DNA of 64,000 nucleotides, taken from NCBI GenBank assembly GCA_963800065.1, contig CAWCZO010000007.1:259697-323696 (forward strand), read 5' to 3'. Positions 1 through 9,669 of the stretch are shown here, one piece after another. A program made the translations under genes and the position numbers. Under the pieces are notes generated by a model. That model was given only the letters and a program-made list of their open reading frames with translations, had not been told where the DNA came from and searched no databases. This stretch comes from CAWJFJ01 sp963800065 (GTDB taxonomy: Bacteria; Actinomycetota; Acidimicrobiia; Acidimicrobiales; UBA8190). Position 1 is the first letter of the stretch. Every line of letters starts with the position of its first letter.

Positions 1-223
1 TGACGTCGAGCTCGGCGTCCGGGAGCGGGGCCCGTCCGGCGGCGGGCCGGATGGCCGCCGGCGGTGCCCCTGTCGTGTCCTCGACTCCCCACGACCGACC
101 CTTTCGTCCCGGCGCTCGGCTCAGCCGGATGGCGCCTCCGCCCGATTGCGCGCGCAATTTCACTGTACGCGAGGCACCGTGGTCGGGACCCTCGCTCCCG
201 GCGGATTTCTGGCCGGGGGCGTC
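1..223. other. Non-coding flank, no gene recognised
   Basis: Short open frames exist here, as expected at about 70% G+C, but none has a recognisable protein, a convincing ribosome site or continuity with a neighbour. The stretch lies beyond the stop of the leftward uppP gene, so it may hold its transcription end, but I see no clear hairpin with a T run. Confidence 0.4.
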
Positions 224-1101
224 TCAGTGCACGGTCGTGTAGATGGCCATGGCGGCGCCGAAGGCCAGGCAGTAGAGGCCGAACGGGGTGAGGGTCCTGG
301 TCCTGAAGTAGCCGACCAGGAAGCGCACGGTGACGATGGCCGTCACGGCGGCACACACGGCGGCGACGACGGCCTGCGTGCGCACCCCGTTGCCCAGGGA
401 CCGGTGAGGTCGGACAGCTTGAAGATCCCGGCGGCAAGGATGATCGGCGTGGCCAGGAGGAAGGCGAAGCGGGCCGAGTCCTCGTGGTCGAGACCGCGGA
501 CGAGGCCGGCCGTCATGCAGACGCCGTCGCGGCTGATGCCGGCGATGAGGGCCGACGACTGGGCCACACCGATGACGAGGGCCTCTTTGTAGTCGAGGGT
601 CTCGAGCTTCCGGCCGCCGTCGTCCTTCGCTCCCTCGCGGACGGCGAGGACGCGCACGTCGGCCCGACGGCGCAGCCGTTCGGCGGCCAGAAGGATGATG
701 CCGTTCAGGATGAGGAAGAACGCGGCCGCCGTCGGCTTGGCCAGTGCCACCCGCAGTGGATGTTCGAGGGCGATCCCGATGACACCGGCCGGGATGCTGG
801 CGACGACGATGAGCCAGGCCAGGCGCTCGACGGGGGTGTCGATCCGGCGCGTCACCAGGGTGTGGCACCAGGCGCGGATGATCGACATCCAATCGCGCCA
901 GAAGTAGACGAGCAGGCCGACGGCGCTGCCCACATGGAGCATCACCACGAAGGCCAACCAGAACGATTCGGGATCCGACTGGGCCGTCACCACCGAGTGC
1001 CAACCGAAGAGGGTGGGGAACAGGACGGTGTGGCCGAGGCTCGAGACCGGGAACAGCTCGCTCAGTCCCTGCAGGACGCCGAGGACGACGGCCTGGAACA
1101 T
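224..1101 (-). CDS. uppP: Undecaprenyl-diphosphatase (UppP/BacA), one frame break
   Basis: Integral membrane phosphatase that converts undecaprenyl diphosphate to the monophosphate, recycling the lipid carrier for peptidoglycan and other envelope polymers. The protein opens MFQAVVLGVLQGLSELFPVS and contains the family's first signature (QGLSELFPVSSLGH, about residues 11-24). The second signature, AGISRDG, sits near residue 190 and carries the conserved Ser-Arg pair. Several hydrophobic segments match the multi-pass family, and about 290 residues is a normal length. The frame is lost near 397, where a C run on the coding strand appears one base short; the other frame continues with a hydrophobic C-terminus to the TGA at 224. 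ATG at 1101 is chosen because the first signature begins just after it. It is divergent from sqdB across a 364-base gap. Confidence 0.88.
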
Positions 1102-1465
1102 GCTGATCGGGTGGTGGCCGGCGGTGTGGGTGACGGACAGCCGCCAGGGCGTGGTGGACGTGGCTTGACATCGACGGAGTCACGAGGACGGCCCTTCGCG
1201 AGACGGGTGGGAGGCGGTGCCACGCTAGGCACGCAGCGACGAGGCACACAACGACCGGCGTGCCCGGAATTTATGCCCCGTTCTCACGGTTCCCAGGGCG
1301 TTTTGCAATCCTTCCCAGCCTCCTCCCAGCTTGATCGGGAATCCTTGGGACCGGACGGGCTGGGGCAAGCCGTCCACCGTCGTGGTGTCCCGGGCGAAGC
1401 GCTCCGTCGGGACACGGCACACGACGGCCCGACGGGCACAGGAGCGGCAAGAGGAGGTGGCACGG
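1102..1465. other. Divergent intergenic region between uppP and sqdB
   Basis: This 364-base gap has no protein I can support. It holds three TCCCAG repeats in 11-bp phase (annotated separately) and a good ribosome site (GAGGAGG, 1451-1457) for sqdB. No clear -35/-10 pair stands out for either gene, although the relatively AT-rich patch at 1269-1275 and 1300-1310 is where promoters would be expected. Confidence 0.5.
1291..1330 (+). promoter_or_regulatory. PhoP/PHO-box-like direct repeats upstream of sqdB
   Basis: TCCCAGC at 1313-1319 and again at 1324-1330 are separated by exactly four bases (11-bp period). A third copy, TCCCAGG at 1291-1297, lies two periods upstream. Tandem 7-mers with a 4-base spacer are the architecture of OmpR-family sites; the mycobacterial PhoP consensus is TCACAGC-N4-TCACAGC and Streptomyces PHO boxes are 11-bp repeats. 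The repeat geometry is seen directly. The regulator's identity is inferred. The site is about 136 bases before the sqdB start and 183 bases before the uppP start, so it could serve either gene. Confidence 0.45.
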
Positions 1466-2649
1466 TTGCGGATTCTCGTGCTCGGTGGTGACGGGTACCT
1501 GGGATGGCCGACGGCGCTGCATCTGTCGCGTCGTGGACACGACGTCGGTGTGGTCGACAACTTCGTTCGCCGTCAGTACGACCACGAGATGGGGGTGGAC
1601 AGTCTCGTCCCCATCAGCCAGCTCCAGCACCGGGTGCGGATCTGGGAAGAGGTGTCAGGCCTCAGGCTGGAGACGTTCGTCGGTGACCTGACCGATCCCG
1701 TCTTCGTCGACAACACACTGGCCCGCTTCGAACCCGAAGCCGTCGTGCACTTCGCCGAGCAGCGCTCGGCGCCCTACTCCATGATCGACCGCCAGCACGC
1801 CGTGTACACCCAGGTGAACAACGTGGTCGGCACCCTCAACCTGCTGTACGCCATCGCCGAGCGCGATCCGTCGATCCATCTGGTCAAGCTGGGCACGATG
1901 GGCGAGTACGGCACACCCAACATCGACATCGAAGAGGGCTTCATCGAGATCACCCACAAGGGCCGGACCGACACGCTGCCCTACCCCAAGCAACCGGGGT
2001 CCTTCTACCACCTGTCGAAGGTCCACGACAGCCACAACATCCAGTTCGCCTGTCGGATCTGGGGGCTACGCGCCACCGACCTGAACCAGGGGATCGTCTA
2101 CGGCCAGGAGACGGGGGAAACCGACCTGCACCCGGATCTGGCCACCCGCTTCGACTACGACGGCGTCTTCGGCACGGTGCTCAACCGGTTCTGCGTCCAG
2201 GCCGTCGTCGGGCACCCCCTGACCGTCTACGGCAAGGGTGGCCAGACACGCGGCATGCTCGACATCCGCGACACCCTGGCCTGCGTCGAGCTGGCCCTGA
2301 TGAACCCGGCGGACGAGGGCGAATTCCGCGTGTTCAACCAGTTCACCGAGTCCTTCTCGGTGCGTCGAGATGGCCGAGATGGTGGCCGAGAACTATCCCG
2401 GCGCGACCCGGATCGAGCACGTCGAGGATCCCCGGGTGGAGAAGGAGGAGCACTACTACCGGGCGGCCCACACGAAGCTGCTCGATCTCGGCCTCGTCCC
2501 CCATCTCCTCGAGCCGGCCACCATCCGTTCGCTCCTGGCCGTGGTCGACCGTCACCGCGACCGGGTCGATCCCGAGGCCATCCGGCCCACGGTGCAGTGG
2601 CGGAACACGGCCAGCGCGCTGCGGCCGACCGCCGACCTCACCCGGCTGA
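1466..2649 (+). CDS. sqdB: UDP-sulfoquinovose synthase (SqdB/SQD1), frame-broken near the end
   Basis: Makes UDP-sulfoquinovose from UDP-glucose and sulfite, the head-group donor for sulfolipid (SQDG). The N-terminus has the Rossmann motif GGDGYLGWPTALHLS. The catalytic trio of SQD1 is present: Thr144 in KLGTMGEYG, then Tyr181 and Lys185 in FYHLSKVHDSHN, one residue off the Arabidopsis mature numbering as I recall it. RSAPYSMIDR and YGKGGQTRG are also family-specific blocks. The TTG at 1466 is chosen because GAGGAGG lies 8 bases upstream. A +1 break near 2362-2367 moves the end (EEHYYRAAHTKL, VQWRNT) into another frame. The TGA at 2647-2649 gives about 394 residues, the usual length, if one more base is extra; otherwise the frame runs on to 2936 across the opposing gene. 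No sqdX/sqdD glycosyltransferase partner is nearby. Confidence 0.85.
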
Positions 2650-2673
2650 GCGACGCGGCGGCGTTCGGGCCGT

Positions 2674-4301
2674 TCAGCCCACGGCGGTCGAGCCACCGGC
2701 CCGATCAGCCAGTCCGGCCGAGTCGGCGCCGGCCGGTTCAGGGTCCTTCGCCTCCAGACGCCGTGCACGAACGCGGGTCGAAGGGCGCCAGGGCCTGCGT
2801 CGGGGGCGTCGGGGGAGCCAGGACGGCCGATTGGGCCAGGCTGGGGCCGTCGCCGTGGCGACGGGGGTCGTGGCGCCGGTGGCCGACGGCGTGGGCGGCG
2901 TGCGGACCGAGAAGTCGGTGCCGGTCACGACGGTGACGTCGGCGCCCTGGACGGTCGTCCCGAGACCCATCACGACGGCACCGTCGAGGTCGTGGGCGAC
3001 CCGCTCGGCCGCGGCCTCGTGCCCGGCGGAATAGGTGACGGTCGTCTCCGAGACCGTACCCACCGGCGTGGCATCCCCGGTGCCGACGACGTCGAGACCG
3101 AGAGCCCGAGCGCGGTGGCGGTCGCCGCCGCCTGGCCGGTGATTCCGGTGCCGTTCAAGACCGACACGGTGATCGTCGCCGGCGCCGGGAGGGCCTTGCC
3201 CGTCATGGTGTCGCGGTCGGCGGTGACGCCCAGGAAGGTGTCGACCACGCGGAGGTCCTGGGGCTGGCTGGTGAGCTCCACGCTGCCGTAGTCGTAGCCG
3301 CCGGCCAGGTAGTCGTCGACGTCGACGATGACCGGCATGGTCTCCTCGCGGCGCCGTGTTCGGGTTCACCCCGTGGAACGTGAGGACCGTCCCGAGCATG
3401 TCACCCAGGGAGAAGCTCGAGTCCACCTCGAGCTGCGGGGCGACGGCCGCGAGAAGACTGTTGTCGGTCAGCGGGTTGCCGAGGCCGCGGGCCGAGACGG
3501 CGGTGGCTAGGACCCGGAGGAACTCGTGGTCACGCCGGATCCGGCTCAGGTCGCTCTGCGGGTCGTGCGGCCAGTCACGGGGGTTGTTCGTCTTCACGCC
3601 GGGCGGTTTGTACTGGAGGTGCCGGGCACGGACGACGGCCAGAGCCTGGAAGCCGTTCAGAAGGTGACACCCGGCGGTGGAGATTTTGAGCGAGGACTCC
3701 GCGTCGTAGAGGGGCATGGGGAAGTACATCCTGACGCCGCCCAGTGCGTTGACGACGCCCTGGAAGCTGTCGAAGTTCAGCTCGACGTAGTGCTGGATGG
3801 GAATCCCGAAGTCCTGTTGGATGGCGGCGACGAGACGTTCGGGTCCCTGAACGAGGGCGGCGTCGATCTTGTTGGGCCCCGTGCTGCGGGCATTGGGGAC
3901 GAACAGGTCCCTCGGGATCGAGAGGATCGAGACCGTTCGCCGCTTCGGGTCGAGATGAAGGATCATGACCACGTCGCTGTTGACGCCGGTCACGCCCTGT
4001 GAGCAGAGCCCGAAGGCGGCGTTCTGCTGTTTGAGGGCGCAACGCGAGGTCGAGCCCACCAGGACGATGTTCTCCACTCCCGACGGGGGTACGGCCCGGA
4101 GCCCGTTGACCACGACACGGGTGACCTGATGGTTGCGGTATTCGGCGTAGCCGAGCCGGCCGCCCGGCCAGGACGACCACGACGGCGAAGAGAACGACGC
4201 CGATCCTTACCCCGCGTCGCACGAGGCGGCGCCGCCTCGTCGCGGCGGACGTCGGCGCGCGCGTAGACCGAAGGTGGCGCAGCAGGGGTGCTCTCGGGCA
4301 C
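2674..4301 (-). CDS. LytR-CpsA-Psr family protein with LytR C-terminal domain, frame-broken
   Basis: LCP proteins transfer lipid-linked glycopolymers onto peptidoglycan at the outer face of the membrane. A cytoplasmic start (MPESTPAAPPSVYAR) and a basic stretch precede one membrane segment (VRIGVVLFAVVVVLAG). The LCP catalytic domain follows: SDVVMILHLDPKRRTVSILS, the Arg-rich SIPRDLFVP and a further DLSRIRRDHEFL block. After a +1 break near 3350 comes a LytR_C domain (ITVSVLNGTGITG, then SAGHEAAAERV). Breaks are inferred near 4220, 4164, 3350 and 3095. The C-terminal tail after VTGTDFSV is low-complexity and possibly out of frame. It is tail-to-tail with sqdB and divergent from the next gene. 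Confidence 0.82.
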
Positions 4302-4401
4302 GGCAGGCGAGTGTAGTGGTGCCGTCGGTCAGATCCGGGAACCCTCGGGCGACTGTGTACGGCTCCTGTTCGGCAGGGCGACGACCGATAGGGTCCTCGC
4401 G

Positions 4402-5503
4402 GTGGTCGGGGAACGACGCCGGCTCCGACGGCGACGTGGCGTGGGGCGGGGAGTGGCCCGGGTGGCCACCCCTTTGGTCGTGGTGGCGTGTCGTGGTGGT
4501 GCTCGCCATCGGCACCGTCACCCAGATCGGACCGGCATCGGGACCCGACCGGCGCACCATCGACCGCAGCTTCGCCGTTCTGGCGGCTCCGATCGTGGCC
4601 CAGTCGAACGCGTCGGGTTCCGCCCTCGAACGCTCTTCTGGCCGACGGACCGTCTCGGAGCGGACCACCTTCTTCTCCGATCTCGCCTCCCTCGCCGACC
4701 GACCACCGCCACCGATCGCCGCCGTTCGCCGCCCTGACCCCCCCCAGTCCGCACGGAGATGCGGCGCAGCTCTGCGGGACGGCGATGGACGGCCGGTGGC
4801 ACGCCGACGCGCGGGATCCAAGACGCGCTCGAACGTCTCCTCGGTGGTCGGACGGTCTCGGCGGCGGCGACGAGGCCGCCGCCGCCCGGGTGATCACCGG
4901 AGCCGCAGTGCTCGAGTCGGCGGATGCGTCCTGGGCAGCCTGCCGCCGGTCGCTGCTCGCGGGCCGCGGGGTCGGCCCGGCTCCCGGCGTCGGCCTGGGT
5001 GACGCGACCCCGGTGTCTGGAGCGAGACCGCCCTCGGTCGGTTCGTGGCCGCCCTGGTGAGCTCGCCATCCCTGGCGGCCGTGCATCGTCTGGCCCTCGT
5101 CACCGTCTCGACGGATCCGGCCTCGGTGCCCGGGGCGTCGGGCGTCGTGGTGCTGCCACCGACGACGTCCCTCCAGGTACAGGTGGTGGTGGCCGACCAG
5201 GGCAACGTCGACGAGACGGGGGTGAGCCTGGTCGTGACGGCCGTGCCCGAGGGCACGGCTCGGGCCCCGGCCCCCGTCCGGGCGAGGACGGCCATAGGCG
5301 CCGGTGACTCCGTGACCCTGTCGCCCCCGCCGCTGTCGGTCCGCCCCGCCACCTCCTACGTGATCGACATCACGGCCACGGGGGCGACCGGCGCCAGCGC
5401 CTCGAAGTCCGTGTCCCTGCGGGTGTCCGCCGTCACATCGACCACGACCACCACGACCACGACGACCACCGTCGCCACCACGACCACGGCGCGCCCCGGA
5501 TAA
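4402..5503 (+). CDS. Unknown single-pass membrane/secreted protein with Thr-rich tail, heavily frame-broken
   Basis: I do not recognise a family for the whole protein. Piecing frames together gives a basic N-terminus, one hydrophobic anchor (VVVVLAIGTVTQIGPA near 4490), a central Ala-rich helical part (DEAAAARVITGAAVLES near 4900) and a beta-rich C-terminal domain. The C-terminal segment SLQVQVVVADQGNVDETGVS (about 5170-5230) resembles CARDB/immunoglobulin-like extracellular repeats. The protein ends in a Thr run and the TAA at 5501. The GTG at 4402 is the best upstream start, but its ribosome site is weak. The frame changes at least five times between 4480 and 5045, including a run of eight C at about 4738. 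Only 5045-5503 is continuous. An envelope role beside the LCP gene is inference. Confidence 0.5.
5440..5488 (+). repeat. ACS-ACC triplet tract encoding a poly-threonine tail
   Basis: A run of ACC, ACG and related triplets encodes about 16 Thr in 18 residues at the C-terminus of the preceding protein. Such Thr runs are common in exported proteins of high-GC actinobacteria and are candidate O-mannosylation substrates. An MptB-like mannosyltransferase lies about 5 kb downstream, but a functional link is speculative. Confidence 0.65.
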
Positions 5504-5585
5504 TTCGGACCGCCCCGGGATGACCAGTCGACGGAGCGGAGCCCTAGGATCGAGTGCGGGAACGTCACAGGAGGGTCCGAGCGTC

Positions 5586-6859
5586 GTGGCCGAGAGCATC
5601 ACCATCATCGACAACCGGACGGGGAACCAGCTCGAGATCCCCATCGACCGCGGAGGGGTGGCGGCCAGCGAATGGTCGAAGCTCCTTCCCGGGATCTGGT
5701 TCTACGACCCGGGCTTCGTGTCCACCGCCGCGTGCGAGAGCACCATCACCTATCTCGACGGTGACGAGGGCATCTTGCGCTACCGCGGTTACCCCATCGA
5801 GGAGCTGGCCGAGCAGTCGACGTACCTCGAGGTGGCCTACCTCCTGCTGCACGGTGAGTTGCCGACGGCGGCGGAGTTCGACGAGTGGCACAACGAGATC
5901 ACGATGCACACGTTCATCCACGAGAACGTGCGCAAGCGGTTCCTCGAGGGCTTCCACTACGACGCCCATCCCCATGGGGATGCTGGTATCGGCGGTGGCG
6001 GCGCTGTCCACCTTCTACCTCGACGCCAAGGAGATCTTCGATCCCGAGTCGCGGCACAAGCAGGTCACCCGGCTGATCGCCAAGATGCCGACGCTGGCGG
6101 CCGCCGCTCACCGATTCAGCGTGGGCATGCCCTTCGTCTATCCCGACAATTCGCTCGACTTCTGTTCCAACTTCCTGTCGATGATGTGGAAGGTGGCCGA
6201 GCCGCGCTTCGACGCCAACCCCATCTTGACGCGTGCCCTCGACATCCTGTTCATCCTCCACGCCGACCACGAGCAGAACTGCTCGACGACGGCGATGCGG
6301 GTGGTCGGCTCCTCGCACGCCGATCCCTACTCGTGTTGCGCGGCCGCCTGCGCCGCCCTGTACGGCCCGCGTCACGGGGGCGCCAACGAAGCCGTCATCC
6401 GGATGCTGACCGAGATCGGTTCGATCGAGAACGTTCCCGCCTTCGTCGACTCGGTCAAGCAGGGCACCGGCGGTCGGCTGCAGGGGTTCGGTCACCGTGT
6501 CTACAAGAGCTACGACCCGAGGGCCAAGATCATCAAGCGGACGGCCGACGAGGTGTTCACCGTCACCGGGAAGAATCCGCTGCTCGACATCGCCCTCAAG
6601 CTGGAGGAGATCGCCCTCTCCGACGAGTACTTCACGTCTCGACGGCTCTATCCCAATGTCGACTTCTACTCGGGCCTCATCTACCAGGCGATGGGCTTCC
6701 CCCTGGAGATGTTCCCCGTCCTCTTCGCCATTCCCCGTACGGCCGGCTGGCTGGCCCACTGGCAGGAGCTGCTCGACCAGGACTCCAAGATCGCCCGACC
6801 CCGCCAGCTGTACATCGGTCCCGACGAGCGTCCCTACGTCGCCCATCGACAGGCGCTGA
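5586..6859 (+). CDS. gltA: Citrate synthase, two +1 breaks
   Basis: Condenses oxaloacetate and acetyl-CoA to citrate, the entry step of the TCA cycle. Family blocks appear in order: RYRGYPIEELAEQSTYLEV, HADHEQNCSTTAMRVVGS with a catalytic His, LYGPRHGGANEAVI, GFGHRVYKSYDPRA with the second catalytic His, and MFPVLFAIPRTAGW. The GTG at 5586 follows AGGAGG at 5569-5574 and gives the short N-terminus VAESITIIDN. A fourth C in the run at 5970-5973 shifts the frame between YDAHP and MGMLVSAVAA. An extra G at 6841 hides the true end YVPIDRR and TGA at 6857-6859; uncorrected, the frame reads on to 6978. With both repaired the protein is about 424 residues, normal for the actinobacterial type. Its 3' end overlaps the convergent tesB end by about 26 bases. 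Confidence 0.93.
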
Positions 6860-7727
6860 CCCCGCTCACGGACGCGGGTCGGGGGACCAGACGCATCAGG
6901 CCCTCCTGCACCATCGACACCACCAGGGTGCCGTCGCGGGTGAACAGGAAGCCCCGCGCCAGTCCGCGAGCGCCGTAGGCGTTCGGACTGTCCATGTCGT
7001 AGAGGAGCCACTCGTCGGCCCGGAACGGTCGGTGGAACCACATGCAGTGATCGAGGCTGGCCCCCATGAATTCGGCGTCGTCCCACCGGACCTCGTGGGG
7101 GGCGAGCATCGTGTCGAACAGCGACATGTCGGAGGCGTAGGTGGCGATGCAGGCGTGGAGCAGGGGGTCGTCGCCCAGGGTGCCGTCGGCGCGGATCCAC
7201 AGCCGCTGGATGGGATCCCGGTTGTCGTGCTGCATCCACGGCAGCTCCCCCACGTGACGCTGGTCGATGGGATGGGGTCGGGCGAACCAGTCGGCCAACT
7301 GGTCGCGCAGGGGCTCCAGGCGTTCGCGCAGGCTGGGCAGAGTCTCGGGGGCGGGGACGTCGGGCATGGCGACCTGATGGTCGAAGGCACCGTCCTCGTC
7401 GACGTGGAACGACGTCTGCATGTTGAAGATGGCCTGGCCGTGCTGGATGGCCACCACCCGGCGGGTGGTGAAGGAGCGCCCGTCGCGGATGCGGTCCACC
7501 TCGTAGAGGATGGGGACGTTCGGATCACCGGGGCGCAGGAAGTAGGAGTGCAGTGAATGGACCCGTCCCCGCTCGACCGTTCGTCCCGCCGCCATGAGCG
7601 CCTGCGCGGCGACCTGGCCCCCGAAGACCCGCTGGCGGTGCTCGTCGGGACTCACGCCCCGGAAGATGTTGACCTCGATGGGCTCGATGTCGAGGAGCTT
7701 GACGAGGAAGTCCAGGGCGTCGCTCAC
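6834..7727 (-). CDS. tesB: Acyl-CoA thioesterase II (TesB family)
   Basis: Hydrolyses acyl-CoA to free fatty acid and CoA with a double hot-dog fold. The frame is intact over 297 residues. It starts SDALDFLVKLLDIEPIEV after the GTG at 7727, which follows a GGGGAGG ribosome site. Typical TesB blocks are RVFGGQVAAQALMAAGRTV, HSLHSYFLRPGDP, RDGRSFTTRRVVAIQHG and, in the second hot-dog unit, MGASLDHCMWFHRP, which carries the catalytic-region Asp-His. The end VVSMVQEGLMRLV is family-like, followed by a 14-residue tail. This gene is clean although its neighbours on both sides are broken. It is convergent with gltA and divergent from the glycosidase gene. Confidence 0.93.
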   Translation of the reverse strand: MSDALDFLVKLLDIEPIEVNIFRGVSPDEHRQRVFGGQVAAQALMAAGRTVERGRVHSLHSYFLRPGDPNVPILYEVDRIRDGRSFTTRRVVAIQHGQAIFNMQTSFHVDEDGAFDHQVAMPDVPAPETLPSLRERLEPLRDQLADWFARPHPIDQRHVGELPWMQHDNRDPIQRLWIRADGTLGDDPLLHACIATYASDMSLFDTMLAPHEVRWDDAEFMGASLDHCMWFHRPFRADEWLLYDMDSPNAYGARGLARGFLFTRDGTLVVSMVQEGLMRLVPRPASVSGVSACRWAT

Positions 7728-7824
7728 CTCCCCATCCTGACAGCGCCCGGTCGAGGGCGGGCGACATCGGGGGGAGGCGGGCCGGCGACGCCGGCGCCGG
7801 TGGGCCCCGCTACGGTTTGCGGCC

Positions 7825-9019
7825 ATGCCGACGACCACCTTTCCCGACGGGTTCCTGTGGGGGGCGGCCTCCGCCGCCCACCAGATCGAGGGTGGCAACG
7901 TCAACAACGACTGGTGGGCGTTCGAGCACGCCTCGGGGACGCCCTGCACCGAACCGAGTGGCGATGCGTGCGACTCGTGGCACCGGTGGCCCGACGACCT
8001 CGCGCTGCTGGCCGTCGCTCGGCTTCGGCGCGCTACCGGTTCTCGATCGAATGGAGTCGGATCGAGCCGGAGGAGGGCGAGTGGTCGCTGGCCGCCCTCG
8101 AGCATTACCGGCGCCAGTGCGCCGCCGCCTGGGAGCTCGGCCTGGTGCCCCTGGTCACCTTCCACCATTTCACGACCCCGACGTGGCTGACCCGGCGCGG
8201 AGGATGGGAGGCACCCGACGCGCCCGAGCGTCTTCGCCCGCTTCTGCCGAGCGCGCCGTGGCCCATCTGGGTGACCTGGTCGGCTGGGGCTGCACCATCA
8301 ACGAGCCCAACATCGTCGCCTACATGGGCTATCTGGTGGGAGTGTTCCCGCCGGGCGTCCACGACGTCGGGCGGAGACGGGCGGTGAACGACGCGCTTCT
8401 GCCGCGGCACACCGGCTGGCCGTCGACGCGCTGCGAGCCGGCCGGGGAGACTTCCCCGTCGGGCTGACCCTGTCGATGACCGACTACCAGGCGGTCGACG
8501 GCGGCGAGGAGCGACGTGACCGCATCCGCCGGTCGATGGAGGACGTGTTCCTCGAGGCCACCGACGGGCGACGACTTCGTCGGCGTCCAGTGCTACACCC
8601 GGATGCGGGTGGGACCCGACCGGGGCGTTGCCGACCGAGGAGGGCGTCGCCCTCACCCAGATGGGCTACGAGTACTGGCCGGAGGCGCTCGAGGCGGTCA
8701 TCCGACGCGCCTGGGACGTCACCGGCGGGACACCTCTCGTCGTCACCGAGAACGGCATCGGCACGGCCGTCGACACCGAGCGAATCGTCCTTCGTCACCG
8801 ACGCCCTGGCCGGAGTGAGTCGCTGTCTCGACGACGGCATCGACGTCCGCGGCTACGTGTACTGGAGCCTGCTCGACAATTTCGAGTGGGTCCTCGGCTA
8901 CGCGACCCACCTTCGGTCTGGTGGCGGTGGACCGGCAGAGTCTCGAGCGACGACCGAAGCCGAGCGCGGCGTGGCTCGGTGACGTGGCCCGGAACAACGC
9001 CCTCGAGGCGCACGACTGA
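7825..9019 (+). CDS. Family 1 glycoside hydrolase (beta-glucosidase-like), nine frame breaks
   Basis: Retaining beta-glycosidase of the GH1 type, probably cytoplasmic because no signal peptide is seen. The start FPDGFLWGAASAAHQIEGG is the GH1 N-terminal signature. The acid/base Glu lies in TINEPN near 8300 and the nucleophile Glu in VVTENGIG near 8750. GYVYWSLLDNFEWVLGY is the C-terminal signature. These blocks fall in different frames. I infer extra bases at about 8014, 8033, 8232, 8248, 8569, 8621, 8790 and 8908, and a missing G near 8401. Repaired, the protein is about 396 residues, short for GH1 (about 440-460). This density could mean a pseudogene, but many essential genes in the window carry the same kind of break and all catalytic motifs survive, so error is more likely. 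Confidence 0.8.
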
Positions 9020-9100
9020 AGCGATCAACCGGCCGGCTCCGTGACCGGTGGGCCGACTCGCCGAATCCACTTCCGTGGGACCCGGAGTAGATTGACCGGG

Positions 9101-9652
9101 ATGTCCGGACTGGTCGCACGCCTGTGCGTCTCTGGCGTACTCCGCAAGACCCCCGAAGGCAAGAAGATGTTCCGTTACACCATGGTGTCGGTCATCTCCA
9201 CCGTGGTGTCCGTCGCCACGCTGCGGCTGGTCTACGGGGTGTTCCGGCTGTGGACGGAGGTGCCGAGCACCCTGTTCGCCAACGTGGTCGCCACCGTGCC
9301 CGTCGTACTACCTGAACCGTCGTTGGGCCTGGGGGAAGACCGGGCGTTCACACATCCGGCGCGAGGTCCTGCCCTTCTGGGGTCTGTCGATCGCCGGCAT
9401 GCTGCTGTCGGTCGCTCACCTCGTCCGAGGCGCGCCGACATCGGCGTCCACTACTTCGACCATGACCACCTGATCCGGACGGCGCATCGTCGGGGAATGA
9501 ACCTCTTCGCCTTCGGAGTCCTCTGGGTGGTGAAGTTCCTGGTGTTCCAGCGGCTGTTCCGGGTGGCGCCGGCGCACGCGGCGACGGACCTCGGAGCAGG
9601 ACGAGGGCCGAAGCGGCCGAGGCACTGGTGGAGGCCCAGCCGCCCCTCCTGA
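9101..9652 (+). CDS. GtrA-like membrane protein, frame-broken
   Basis: Small multi-pass protein of the GtrA family, thought to move polyprenyl-linked sugars across the membrane for cell-surface glycosylation. Readable parts are MFRYTMVSVISTVVSVATL (membrane segment 1), TLFANVVATVPSYYLNRRWA (the conserved NRRWAW block after the second segment), LPFWGLSIAGMLLSV (segment 3) and NLFAFGVLWVVKFLVFQRLF (segment 4). An extra G near 9302 and compensating changes near 9415-9440 separate them. The ATG at 9101 is chosen because it precedes KTPEGKKMFRYTMV; its ribosome site is weak. Length (about 180) and four hydrophobic segments fit the family. The transported sugar is unknown. Confidence 0.72.
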   Translation: MSGLVARLCVSGVLRKTPEGKKMFRYTMVSVISTVVSVATLRLVYGVFRLWTEVPSTLFANVVATVPVVLPEPSLGLGEDRAFTHPARGPALLGSVDRRHAAVGRSPRPRRADIGVHYFDHDHLIRTAHRRGMNLFAFGVLWVVKFLVFQRLFRVAPAHAATDLGAGRGPKRPRHWWRPSRPS

Positions 9653-9669
9653 CCCCTCCCCCTCGGCGG

